DNA from: Streptomyces chilikensis
GTDB lineage: Bacteria; Actinomycetota; Actinomycetes; Streptomycetales; Streptomycetaceae
DNA length: 40,060 bases
Reading direction: 5' to 3'
NCBI RefSeq assembly: GCF_001642695.1
Contig: NZ_LWCC02000005.1
Location: forward strand, 678,717-718,776
The notes beneath the pieces are model-generated. The model was not told the DNA's origin, searched no databases, and saw only the letters and a program-made list of their open reading frames with translations. A program made the translations under genes and the position numbers. Within the stretch, counting starts at the first letter, position 1. Each line of letters starts with the position of its first letter. Positions 31,579-39,362 of this stretch are shown here, one piece after another.

Positions 31579-33018
31579 ATGACGAAGGACGTCGTCACTC
31601 TCACGAAGAAGATGCCCGACCCTCTGAGCGTGCTCGCGGGGCTGCTGGCCGGCGGCCCCGACCGGCTGGCCGGCGTCGAGGGCGAGGGGGCGGTGGTGCG
31701 GCTGTGCGACGCGCAGGGCCGTCCGCTGGTCTCCGTCGAGGCCCCGCTGCTGGTGCAGGTCAGGGGTGAGGCGGAGCGCCTGCTGGGGGCGAGTGCGCCG
31801 GAGGTTCCGTACTGGTGGACCGAGGCCCGCGCCACGACCGGCGTGAAGGAGGCCGAGCAGCTCGCCGGCACCTTCGCCGCCCGGCTCGCCACACTGGTCG
31901 GCGGGACGGCCTGGCCCCCCGGGGCCGCCTGGTCGCTGGCGGTGGTGGACACGGACGGGATGAGCGCGGCGCCGGTGCCGGCGTCCGCCCGGCCCGCGGT
32001 GGACGTCCTCACCGACAAGGTCGCGGTCGTCATCCAGGACCGCCCGGTGATCGCCATGACCGCGTGGCTGGCGGACGCCTTCCGGGCGGCGGCGGAGTCC
32101 GAGCTCGGACTCCAGATCGTCACTCCGGCCGGCACCCGCCTCTCCCCCGCGGTCCGCGCCGGCCTGCCGGGCTGGCCGTCCCGTTGGGTGGTGCAGGACG
32201 AGCGGGACGGCTACTACGACGGTCTCTCCGGGGCCGTCCTGCAGTGGAGGGACGGCTTCTTCGCCACCGTCGTGCCCCCGGACGCGACCGAGGAGGACCC
32301 GCGCACCCCGGTCGCGGCGAGCTTCCGGGAGGGCGCCACCGCGCACGGGGACACCGGCGAGCGGCAGCTGGCGATCTCGTTCCGCACCGTCCATCCCGCC
32401 GACGACCGCCTGGTGCTCGGCGGCGCCCTGGAGGCCGTGTGGCGGGAGGTCACCGGTGAACCGCCGGCCGGCTGGGGCACCGAGGAGCCCGCCAACCTTC
32501 CGTGGTCGCTGCGGCAGCTCACCGAGGTGGCGTACGAGCGGGCGCCCGCGCCGACCTGGCTGGTGGTCGTCGGCTCCCCGGAGCGCCCGGGTCTGGCGAC
32601 CGTGCGCGTCACCCGGACCAAGGCGGGTGTGGAGGAGGACGTGACACTGGCCTTCGGGTACGGCCCGGGCGAGACGCCGCCGACGGAGGCCGTGGAGGCG
32701 GCGGCGGACGCGCTCGCCACCCGGCACGGCCTGCAGTCGATGCTGGTGCAGCTCCGCCGGGCGCGCCGGGACCTGTCCGTCCCGGCGTACTTCGAGGGGC
32801 CCGGCGCGCCGCTCGCCTTCGTCCTGGGGGCCGAGGAGGTCCGCGCGATGCCCGGCGACCGGGCCCGCCGGACCCCGCTCGCCGAGCCGCCGCGCGAACT
32901 GGGCCCGAAGACCCGTCCCGCGCTGTACTACCCGCTGCCGGGCGACCCGTCGGACCTGTCGGGCTGGCAGGACTTCGAGCGGCTGATGCGGCACCTGAAG
33001 GGCGAGGAGACGGCGTAA
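31579..33018 (+). CDS. DUF6177-like protein of the EccC module, function unknown
   Basis: A 479-residue protein starting 7 bases after the EccC-type stop, so co-transcribed. It opens M-T-K-D-V-V-T-L-T-K-K-M-P-D and continues as alternating strands and helices with no signal peptide, membrane segment or catalytic motif that I recognise. W-W-T-E-A-R-A-T at about residues 74-81 and the tight link to EccC recall proteins I know as DUF6177, found beside type VII ATPases in Streptomyces. The Pfam name is from memory. The SD is weak (GGTGAA). A substrate-adapter or regulatory role is only a guess. Confidence 0.72.
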   Translation: MTKDVVTLTKKMPDPLSVLAGLLAGGPDRLAGVEGEGAVVRLCDAQGRPLVSVEAPLLVQVRGEAERLLGASAPEVPYWWTEARATTGVKEAEQLAGTFAARLATLVGGTAWPPGAAWSLAVVDTDGMSAAPVPASARPAVDVLTDKVAVVIQDRPVIAMTAWLADAFRAAAESELGLQIVTPAGTRLSPAVRAGLPGWPSRWVVQDERDGYYDGLSGAVLQWRDGFFATVVPPDATEEDPRTPVAASFREGATAHGDTGERQLAISFRTVHPADDRLVLGGALEAVWREVTGEPPAGWGTEEPANLPWSLRQLTEVAYERAPAPTWLVVVGSPERPGLATVRVTRTKAGVEEDVTLAFGYGPGETPPTEAVEAAADALATRHGLQSMLVQLRRARRDLSVPAYFEGPGAPLAFVLGAEEVRAMPGDRARRTPLAEPPRELGPKTRPALYYPLPGDPSDLSGWQDFERLMRHLKGEETA

Positions 33019-33068
33019 CCGGCCGCGGGAGCCCGCCGGTTGCGCCCGCCGGTCCGGGCCGGGAGGGC

Positions 33069-33623
33069 TCACCCGGCCCGGAGGACGGCGTCCAGGAGGC
33101 GCAGGAGTTCCCCGGTGCGGCCACCGCCGGACGGGGCCTGCGGGTAGCGGCGGAGGACGTCGGCGACCGCCGGTGTCGCGTGGGACGCGGCCTGCCGCAC
33201 CTGCCGCTCGCCGACGGTCCGGTCGCCGCCCGCGAGGAGTTCGGCCGCGCGGGCCGCGTGGGCGGCGGAGCCGAGGATGTGCTTGACCTGGGTGGCCTTG
33301 GCCAGCGGGTGGAGATAGGCGGCGCCCGCCGCGGCCATGGCCGCCCGCGCCGCCTCGGAGGCGGCCGCGCCCTCCGCGTCCTCGGCCTCCTGCGCCGCCC
33401 GGGCGGCCCTGAGCGCGGCCCACGCCGCGTCGCGCAGCGCCTTGCCGCGCTCGCCGCCCCGGGCGAACTCCCGGGCGGCGTCGACCGCCCGCCTCGGGCG
33501 CGGGTCGTCCGGCCGGCCGGCCTCGAAGATGCCGAGGACCGCCTCCGCGCAGGTCGCGGCGAACCCGGTCACCTCACGGAGGTCCGGCCGGCTCAGGTCG
33601 ATCTCCCGCGCTCGCTCGGTCAT
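33069..33623 (-). CDS. Imm5-like immunity-type protein
   Basis: A 184-residue, Ala-rich, all-helical protein. The pattern C-A-E-A-V-L-G-I-F-E, D-x-R-P-R-R-A-V-D-A-A-R-E-F-A-R-G and long runs of A-A-R-A-A with a conserved H in A-A-H-A-A-R-A-A matches the Imm5 family of immunity proteins. These are thought to protect against polymorphic toxins, but many stand-alone Imm5 genes have no tested function. ATG at 33623 has GAGG 9 bases upstream; ATG at 33632 in frame is the alternative. It is convergent with the DUF6177-like gene of the EccC module, and no toxin gene is seen in the window. Confidence 0.7.
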   Translation of the reverse strand: MTERAREIDLSRPDLREVTGFAATCAEAVLGIFEAGRPDDPRPRRAVDAAREFARGGERGKALRDAAWAALRAARAAQEAEDAEGAAASEAARAAMAAAGAAYLHPLAKATQVKHILGSAAHAARAAELLAGGDRTVGERQVRQAASHATPAVADVLRRYPQAPSGGGRTGELLRLLDAVLRAG

Positions 33624-33889
33624 GGATCCCATCCTCGGGCATCTCGCGGCACCCCCGCACGGCTTCCCCCGGCATCCCGCAGACCCTGGAGGGCCGCCTT
33701 CGGGCGCCGTCGGCGGCCGCGCCGAACGCGGCGGCCGCTGCGAGGAACGCGGCGCGGAGCGTGCCGGAGCCGCGCGGTGCGCGTCGGACGGTTTTCCGCG
33801 GAGCCGTTCGCTCCCGACGGGCCCGCCGGAGCTCCGGCGCGGTGAATAACCACGTGCCGGGGCACGGTCGTTGGTGCAGACTCGCGCGC

Positions 33890-34507
33890 ATGGCGGCGAT
33901 GACGACGTTCCGGGACGCGGTCGGCAGCTGGGCGGCCGGCGGCTCCGCCGGGCCGGCGGGTGAGGCGGCCGCGTCGCTCGGGCTGCGCACGGCGGTGCTG
34001 CTGGAGGGACCCAGTGACCTCGCCACCGTCGAGGCCCTGGCCGCCCTGCGGGGCCGGGACCTGGCGGCCGAGGGGGTGTGCGTGCTGTCGATGGACGGCG
34101 CCATGAACGCCGGCCGCTTCGCCCGGGTCCTCGGCCCCCCGGGGCTCGGCCTGCGCCTGACGGGCCTGTGTGACGAGCGCGAGCGGCCGTACTACGACCG
34201 CGGCCTGGAGCGGGCGGGCGCGCCGCGCGACGGCGTCTTCGTGTGCGTCGCGGACCTCGAGGAGGAGCTGATCCGCGCGCTCGGCGCGCAGCGGGTCGAG
34301 GAGACGGTCCGGGCCGAGGGCGACCTGCGCGCCTGGCGGACCTTTCGCAGCCAGCCCGCGCAGCGGGGCAGGTCCCGTGAGCGGCAGCTGCGGCGGTTCC
34401 TCGGCACCAGGAAGGGCCGCAAGATCCGTTACGGCCGCGTCCTGGCCGAGGCCCTCCGTCCCGGCGAGGTTCCCGCCCCGCTCGAGGGCCTCTTCTCCCG
34501 CCTGTGA
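33890..34507 (+). CDS. Stand-alone OLD-type TOPRIM domain protein
   Basis: A 205-residue protein. The TOPRIM signature is T-A-V-L-L-E39-G-P-S-D, with the conserved acidic residue, then a strand with V-C-V-L-S-M-D-G-A-M-N, and L-T-G-L-C-D95-E-R-E in place of the usual D-x-D. This is the OLD-family TOPRIM arrangement, found fused to an ABC-type ATPase in OLD nucleases; here the ATPase part is missing. The C-terminal 80 residues are basic (R-R-F-L-G-T-R-K-G-R-K-I-R-Y-G-R), suitable for nucleic-acid contact. A second ATG follows at 33899. The region 33624-33889 upstream holds no gene. Nuclease activity is not certain because D-x-D is not intact. Confidence 0.75.
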   Translation: MAAMTTFRDAVGSWAAGGSAGPAGEAAASLGLRTAVLLEGPSDLATVEALAALRGRDLAAEGVCVLSMDGAMNAGRFARVLGPPGLGLRLTGLCDERERPYYDRGLERAGAPRDGVFVCVADLEEELIRALGAQRVEETVRAEGDLRAWRTFRSQPAQRGRSRERQLRRFLGTRKGRKIRYGRVLAEALRPGEVPAPLEGLFSRL

Positions 34508-34615
34508 CCCCGTCCGGCTCCGCGTCCCCGCCCGGCCCGGCCACTTTCGACCGGCCCCACGGCTTCGACCGCCCCCATGACTTCGACCGACACCGCCGAA
34601 CGGAGAGGGAAAGGC

Positions 34616-35341
34616 ATGACCTCCCACCTGCACGCGCTCACCTTCGACGCACTCGACCCGACCGCCCTCGCACTCTTCTGGGCGGGCCTCCTGGGCCGGA
34701 CGATCGGCGAGGACACGGGTGACGGCGTCACCGTCCTGCCGGGGAGCGGGACCGAACTCCCGCTCCGGTTCGTCCGGACCCGGGAGCCGAAGACGAGCCA
34801 GAACCGGCTGCACTTCGACCTGACGAGCGCCTCCCTGGACGAGCAGAAGGAGACCGTGGCGAGGGCCCTGGGGCTCGGCGGCCGGCACACCGACGTCGGG
34901 CAGCTTCCGCAGGAGGAGCACGTGGTGCTCGCCGACCCGGACGGCAACGAGTTCTGCGTCATCGAGCCCGGCAACGGCTTCCTGGCCGGCTGCGGGTTCG
35001 TCGGGGCTATCGCCTGTGACGGTTCGCAGGCGGTCGGGTACTTCTGGAGCCGGGCGCTGGGCTGGCCGCTGGTCTGGGACGAGAACGAGGAGACGGCGAT
35101 CCAGTCGCCCGCCGGCGGGACGAAGATCACCTGGGGTGGTCCGCCGTTGATGCCGAGGCTCGGCAGGGACCGGATCCGCTTCGACCTCGCCGTCGGTGCC
35201 GGCGACGGCCTCGAGGCGGAGATCGAACGCCTCCTCTCCCTCGGCGCCACCCGCCCCGACGGCGGGGGGCGCGACGACGGCGGGCGCGTGGTGCTGAACG
35301 ACCCCGACGGCAACGAATTCACCGTGCGGACGGCCCGATAG
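34616..35341 (+). CDS. VOC-family protein with two glyoxalase-like domains
   Basis: A 241-residue protein with two tandem VOC modules of about 120 residues. Each ends with the family's strand A-D-P-D-G-N-E-F (about residue 103) and N-D-P-D-G-N-E-F (about 231), and each begins with a paired helix containing A-L-x-F-W-A or G-Y-F-W-S-R-A-L-G-W. These folds bind a metal or a small substrate; no metal His is conclusive, so it may be a resistance, dioxygenase-like or binding protein. GGAGAGGGAAAGG lies just before ATG at 34616. Transcribed with the EF-hand gene that follows 37 bases later. Confidence 0.82.
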   Translation: MTSHLHALTFDALDPTALALFWAGLLGRTIGEDTGDGVTVLPGSGTELPLRFVRTREPKTSQNRLHFDLTSASLDEQKETVARALGLGGRHTDVGQLPQEEHVVLADPDGNEFCVIEPGNGFLAGCGFVGAIACDGSQAVGYFWSRALGWPLVWDENEETAIQSPAGGTKITWGGPPLMPRLGRDRIRFDLAVGAGDGLEAEIERLLSLGATRPDGGGRDDGGRVVLNDPDGNEFTVRTAR

Positions 35342-35378
35342 CCTTGCCCCAGGTCAGGATCACAGAGGGGTGGAGACG

Positions 35379-35597
35379 ATGACGGACATCGTGAAGGCGG
35401 CGGCGCGCAAGGTCTTCGAGCGTTACGACGTCGACGGGGACGGCCAGGTCACGGCCGAGGAGTACCGGCAGGTGGTGTCGGAGCTGGAAGGCTCCGGGAT
35501 CACCGAGGAGCAGGCCCGGGAGCTGATCGACTCGCTCGACACCGACGGCGACCGGCAGATGTCCTTCGAGGAGTTCTGGGCCGCGATGAACGGCTGA
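35379..35597 (+). CDS. Small EF-hand calcium-binding protein
   Basis: A 72-residue protein made of two EF-hands. Loop 1, D17-V-D-G-D-G-Q-V-T-A-E-E28, matches the canonical 12-residue calcium loop. Loop 2, D54-T-D-G-D-R-Q-M-S-F-E-E65, has Arg at position 6, where Gly is normally required, so it may bind Ca2+ more weakly. Both loops are flanked by amphipathic helices. Similar small calmodulin-like proteins are known in Streptomyces, roles mostly untested. ATG at 35379 is chosen because GGTGGAG precedes it; GTG at 35370 is in frame. No membrane or signal segment. Confidence 0.88.
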   Translation: MTDIVKAAARKVFERYDVDGDGQVTAEEYRQVVSELEGSGITEEQARELIDSLDTDGDRQMSFEEFWAAMNG

Positions 35598-35603
35598 CGC
35601 GCG

Positions 35604-35650
35604 GGGACGGCCCGGGCCCGGCGCGGGGAGCGCGGGGCCCGGGCCGTCCC
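35604..35650. terminator. Strong 16-bp stem terminator between converging genes
   Basis: GGGACGGCCCGGGCCC (35604-35619) and GGGCCCGGGCCGTCCC (35635-35650) are perfect 16-bp arms around a 15-base loop, then GTTT follows on the plus strand. It lies 7 bases after the EF-hand stop and 65 bases after the methyltransferase stop, so it can serve both strands. Confidence 0.75.
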
Positions 35651-35714
35651 GTTTCCGGGGGCGGGCGCGGGTCGCGCCCGGCACGGAGGCCGGGACCCGG
35701 TGGCCTGCGGCCGG

Positions 35715-36383
35715 TCAGCCGGGCCGCTTGGCCATGACGACCACACCTGGCCCGGTCAACTCCTCCGCGGGGAGCCGGAGTTCCGCGACGGGACACAGTC
35801 CGGCCCGCTCGATCATTTCCACGAGCTGCTCCGGCCGCCACTTGTGCGTGGTCCAGCGCACGGGCACGCCGCCGTAGGCCTCCGTGCGCACCAGGTCCTC
35901 GTCCCCGACGTGGGTCGCGGTGATCAGGTGCCCGCCCGGCTTCAGCGCGCGGGCGAACATGGCGAGGACCTGGGGCAGGACGTCACGGGGGAGGTTGAAG
36001 AGCGACCACCACCCGAGCACACCGCCGAGGGACCCCTCGGCGAGGTCGAGTTCGGTGGCGGAGGCGACGTCGAAGCGGCATCGCGGGTGCAGGCGGCGCG
36101 CGTTCTCGATCATCCGGGGGGAGAGGTCCACGCCGGAGACGTCGAGGCCGCGCTCGGCGAGGTAGGCGGTCACCGTTCCGGGGCCGCAGCCGACGTCCAG
36201 GACGGGGCCGAGCCCGCCGACGGTGTCGGCGAAGGCGTCGATCGACGCCTTCAGCCAGGGGTGACTGCGGATGTCGCCGACCCCCGTGGTCAGCACCATG
36301 TGGACGTAGTTGTCGGCCACGGCGTCGTAGGAATCACGGACCACGTCGAGGTCGACCGGGCGGTCGATACGGTGTGCGCGCAT
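35715..36383 (-). CDS. Class I SAM-dependent methyltransferase
   Basis: A 222-residue methyltransferase. It opens with helices V-R-D-S-Y-D-A-V-A-D-N-Y, typical of Streptomyces Methyltransf_11/25 proteins. Motif I is V-L-D-V-G-C-G-P-G-T-V at about residues 61-71, followed by G-V-D-L-S-P (acidic SAM ribose contact), then F-D-V-A-S-A and L-K-P-G-G-H-L. The substrate is unknown. ATG at 36383 is chosen; GTG at 36386 directly before it is possible. It converges with the EF-hand gene and lies downstream of the thioesterase-like gene's stop by 63 bases on the same strand. Confidence 0.87.
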   Translation of the reverse strand: MRAHRIDRPVDLDVVRDSYDAVADNYVHMVLTTGVGDIRSHPWLKASIDAFADTVGGLGPVLDVGCGPGTVTAYLAERGLDVSGVDLSPRMIENARRLHPRCRFDVASATELDLAEGSLGGVLGWWSLFNLPRDVLPQVLAMFARALKPGGHLITATHVGDEDLVRTEAYGGVPVRWTTHKWRPEQLVEMIERAGLCPVAELRLPAEELTGPGVVVMAKRPG

Positions 36384-36446
36384 CACCCGACGTTAGCCCG
36401 CGGCAACGACACCGCGGACCGGGCCGGCCGGGGCGGACGGTTCCCC

Positions 36447-37208
36447 TCAGCCGGCGGCGCCGGCCGCGGCCAGCGCGATCTCCTCGCGGATCTCCTCGAC
36501 GCGGTCGTCGAGGTAGAAGTGCCCGCCCGGGAAGGTGCGCAGCCGGAACGCCCCCGTGGTGTGCTCCGACCAGCGCTCGACCTCGGCCACCTCCACCGCG
36601 GGGTCCTCCTCGCCCGCGAGGCCGATCACCGGGCAGGTGAGGCGCAGGCCGGCGGGGGCCCGGTAGTGGTTGCCGGCGTGGAAGTCGTTGCGGACGGCCG
36701 GGAGGACCAGCTCGAGGAAGGCGGGGTCCTCCGGGAGGGACGCGCCGGAGCCGCTGCCCAGCCACCTCATGGCGTCGAGGAGCTCGGCGTCGGTGTCCAG
36801 CGCGCGCGAGGAGCCTTCCGGCGGGAGGGACGGGGCGCGCCGGGCCGAGGCGAACAGGGCGCGCACCGTCGCCCCGCGCCGCTCCAGCCGCACGGCGGTC
36901 TCGAAGGCGACGGCGGAGCCGAGGCTGTGGCCGAACAGCACCAGGGGGAGGTCGGCCCAGGGCTCCAGTTCCTCGGCGACGCGGTCCGCCAGCTCCCCGA
37001 CGTCCGCGACGCAGGGCTCCGCGATCCGGTCCTGCCGCCCCGGGTACTGGACGGCCAGCGCCTGGACCTCCGGGCTCAGCGCGCGGGACAGCGGGTGGAA
37101 GCAGGTGGCCCCGGCCCCACTGTGCGGGAAGAGCACCACGTGCGGCGCGTCCCGCGCAGCGGTGTGGAACCGTCGTATCCAGGCCGTCCTCTTCGGGCGC
37201 TCGGTCAC
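36447..37208 (-). CDS. Type II thioesterase (alpha/beta hydrolase, GrsT/RifR-like)
   Basis: A 253-residue hydrolase. F-P-H-S-G-A-G near residue 27-33 gives the oxyanion loop, F-G-H-S95-L-G the nucleophile elbow, G-E-E-D-P near 200 the acid, and F-P-G-G-H230-F-Y the catalytic His. This is the normal pattern of type II thioesterases that edit mis-primed NRPS or PKS carrier domains. GTG at 37208 has GGAAGGGA about 9 bases upstream. No NRPS, PKS or carrier protein is visible here, so it is an orphan in this window and could edit a distant cluster. Confidence 0.87.
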   Translation of the reverse strand: MTERPKRTAWIRRFHTAARDAPHVVLFPHSGAGATCFHPLSRALSPEVQALAVQYPGRQDRIAEPCVADVGELADRVAEELEPWADLPLVLFGHSLGSAVAFETAVRLERRGATVRALFASARRAPSLPPEGSSRALDTDAELLDAMRWLGSGSGASLPEDPAFLELVLPAVRNDFHAGNHYRAPAGLRLTCPVIGLAGEEDPAVEVAEVERWSEHTTGAFRLRTFPGGHFYLDDRVEEIREEIALAAAGAAG

Positions 37209-37784
37209 TGCCCCGTCCCTTCCGCTCGGCTTCGCTTCCCCGGCCTGATCATCGCACCGTCGCCCCGGACTTCCGCCCACCGGCCCCGCCCGGCGCCTCC
37301 CGGCCCCGCCCGGCGCCTCCCGGCCCCGGGCGGGACGGCCCGTCGAGGTCACCGGAACCTTCGGCTCCGACCCGCATGTTCGGGGAGGAAACAGAATTTT
37401 CCCGACTTCTGCCGCATTCGGGGAATGTTCTCCTTCGCACCACATGTTGTGACAGGTGCGAAGGGAAAGCGCCTGTCGTCCCTGCGGCCCGGCGCCGCGC
37501 ACGAGGGACAGGTTTGCCGTTCCCCCTGGAGGACACTCCGTCGCCGGACGCGGAACCGGTGGAGCGGGTCCGCGGGCAGTTCGCATGTGTGCGGGGGGAG
37601 TTGGGTCCACCGGGAGGTCACCGGCCTCCGACCTTCCGGCCGAGGGTCCGGGCGCGAAGCGGCTTTGGGGAGCCGCGGACCGTCCGGACCGCTCGTCTCC
37701 CGCCCTTCCCGGATCCCGCCTCGGGCTGCGATCATGGCCTGACCTCGCCCTTCTTCCGCCTTCCGTCCGCCCAGGAGGTTCCGC
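37209..37784. promoter_or_regulatory. Divergent intergenic region with tandem repeat and hairpin
   Basis: This 576-base gap separates the divergent thioesterase and aminotransferase genes and holds no supportable gene. Two 20-bp copies of CGGCCCCGCCCGGCGCCTCC lie at 37281-37320, and the start of a third follows. A relatively A/T-rich stretch at about 37375-37465, unusual for this window, is the likely promoter zone. Within it, CCTTCGCACC (37432-37441) and GGTGCGAAGG (37455-37464) form a perfect 10-bp inverted repeat with a 13-base spacer. Confidence 0.5.
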
Positions 37785-39008
37785 GTGTCCTCGGACGCCC
37801 CCACTTTCGACGTCGCCGCCGTACGTGCCCACTTCCCGGCCCTGCTCACGTCCGGCTGGGCCCGGTTCGACGCCCCCGGCGGTACGCAGACCCCCGCGCC
37901 CGTGGTGGCCGCGATGGCCGAGGCCCTCACCCGCCCGCTGGCCAACCGCGGCCGGGTCACCGAGGGGCAGCGCAACGCGGACGGGATCGTCGTCGAAGCG
38001 CGCCGCGCCATGGGCGACTTCCTCAACACCCCCGCCTCGACCGTGGTGTTCGGCCGCAGCGCGACCCAGCTGGTCTACGACCTCGCCCGTACCCTCGCCA
38101 AGGAATGGGGGCCGGGCGACGAGGTGGTCGTGACGCGGCTGGACCACGACTCCAACATCCGCCCCTGGGTCCAGGCCGCGGAGGCCGCGGGCGCGACCGT
38201 GCGCTGGGCGGACTTCGACCCGGCCACCGGTGAGCTGCGGCCCGAGCACGTCGGGGCGGTGCTGTCCCCGCGCACCCGCCTGGTCGCGGTCACCGCCGCC
38301 TCCAACCTCAACGGCGCCCGCCCCGACGTGCCGGCCATCGCCGCCCTGGCGCACGCGGCCGGCGCGCTGCTGCACGTCGACGCCGTGCACTACGCGGCGC
38401 ACGTCGCCGTCGACCTGCCGGGGCTCGGCGCGGACACCCTGGTCTGCTCGCCGTACAAGTTCCTCGGCCCGCACCTCGGGGTGCTGGCCGGCCGCGCCGA
38501 ACTGCTGGAGTCGCTGCACCCCGACAAGCTGCTCCCGTCGAACGACGCCGTCCCGGAGCGGTTCGAGCTGGGCACGCTGCCTTACGAGCTGCTGGCCGCC
38601 ACGCGGGCCGCCGTGGACTTCCTCGCCGGTCTGGCCCCGGTGACCGCCGGTCCGGGCCGCCGGGAGCGGCTGGTGGCCGCCTTCGAGGCGACGGAGGAGC
38701 ACGAGGACCGCCTCCGCCGGCGCATCGAGGAGGGGCTGGCGAAGCTCCCCGGCGTCACCCTCCACTCCCGCGCCGGACTGCGCACCTCCACCCTGCTGTT
38801 CACGGTCGACGCGATCCCCGCGGCGGAGGTCTCGCTGCGGCTGGCGGAGCACCGCGTGGACGCCCCCGCGAGCTCCTTCTACGCCCTGGAGGCCTCCCGT
38901 CACCTGGGTCTGGGCGACGGGGGCGGGGTGCGGGTGGGCCTCGCCCCGTACAACGACGACGAGGACGTCGACCGGCTGCTGGCCGCGCTCGGGCAGGTCC
39001 TGCGCTGA
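37785..39008 (+). CDS. Class V aminotransferase, cysteine desulfurase-like
   Basis: A 407-residue PLP enzyme. The small-domain N-terminus has F-D-A-P-G-G-T-Q-T-P, and the PLP-phosphate and cofactor region includes G-R-S-A-T-Q, H-D-S-N, A-S-N-L-N-G and D-A-V-H-Y-A-A-H. The Schiff-base Lys is K225 in C-S-P-Y-K-F-L-G-P-H. The sequence fits the cysteine desulfurase-like subgroup of class V aminotransferases (TIGR01976-type as I recall) rather than IscS or SufS; no catalytic Cys loop of those is visible. GTG at 37785 has AGGAGG 6 bases upstream. Alternative: another class V PLP lyase. Confidence 0.85.
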   Translation: MSSDAPTFDVAAVRAHFPALLTSGWARFDAPGGTQTPAPVVAAMAEALTRPLANRGRVTEGQRNADGIVVEARRAMGDFLNTPASTVVFGRSATQLVYDLARTLAKEWGPGDEVVVTRLDHDSNIRPWVQAAEAAGATVRWADFDPATGELRPEHVGAVLSPRTRLVAVTAASNLNGARPDVPAIAALAHAAGALLHVDAVHYAAHVAVDLPGLGADTLVCSPYKFLGPHLGVLAGRAELLESLHPDKLLPSNDAVPERFELGTLPYELLAATRAAVDFLAGLAPVTAGPGRRERLVAAFEATEEHEDRLRRRIEEGLAKLPGVTLHSRAGLRTSTLLFTVDAIPAAEVSLRLAEHRVDAPASSFYALEASRHLGLGDGGGVRVGLAPYNDDEDVDRLLAALGQVLR

Positions 39009-39055
39009 GCACGGCTCCCCGGGCGGCGGACCGGGCGAGGCGGACGGCGGAGCCC

Positions 39056-39103
39056 GGCCCCGCCGGCGGTGCCCGGTCCCGCCGGCGACGGGCCGGCGGG
39101 GCC
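39056..39103 (+). terminator. 12-bp stem terminator after the aminotransferase
   Basis: GGCCCCGCCGGC (39056-39067) and GCCGGCGGGGCC (39092-39103) pair perfectly with a 24-base loop that itself contains CCGCCGGC. CCTCTTCCCT follows on the plus strand. The remainder of 39009-39362 holds no gene that I can support. Confidence 0.6.
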
Positions 39104-39362
39104 CCTCTTCCCTCAGGACCACGCACCGGACGGCACCTGCCGCAGCGCCTCCGCGCGCCCTTCTTCGCGTCCGCCCGCGGACCGGCCGCACGCCCTCCGG
39201 GGAGGGGCCGGGCCGGTGTGACGCGGCGCACCCGCCGGAAACGCACGCGAGACCTCACGGCTCTTCACACGACCTGACCGGATCCGGACCGCGAACCCGG
39301 AACCGCCCGTACCGGCCGGCCGTCCTCCCCCCTGTTGCAGGAGAGTGCAGGGGAGGCACACA

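Noticed and set aside
27717-32135. Very long open frame antisense to the EccC-type gene
   Set aside because: Antisense open frames of this length are usual in high-GC genes. Its predicted protein has no recognisable domain and the sense strand encodes three clear ATPase domains.
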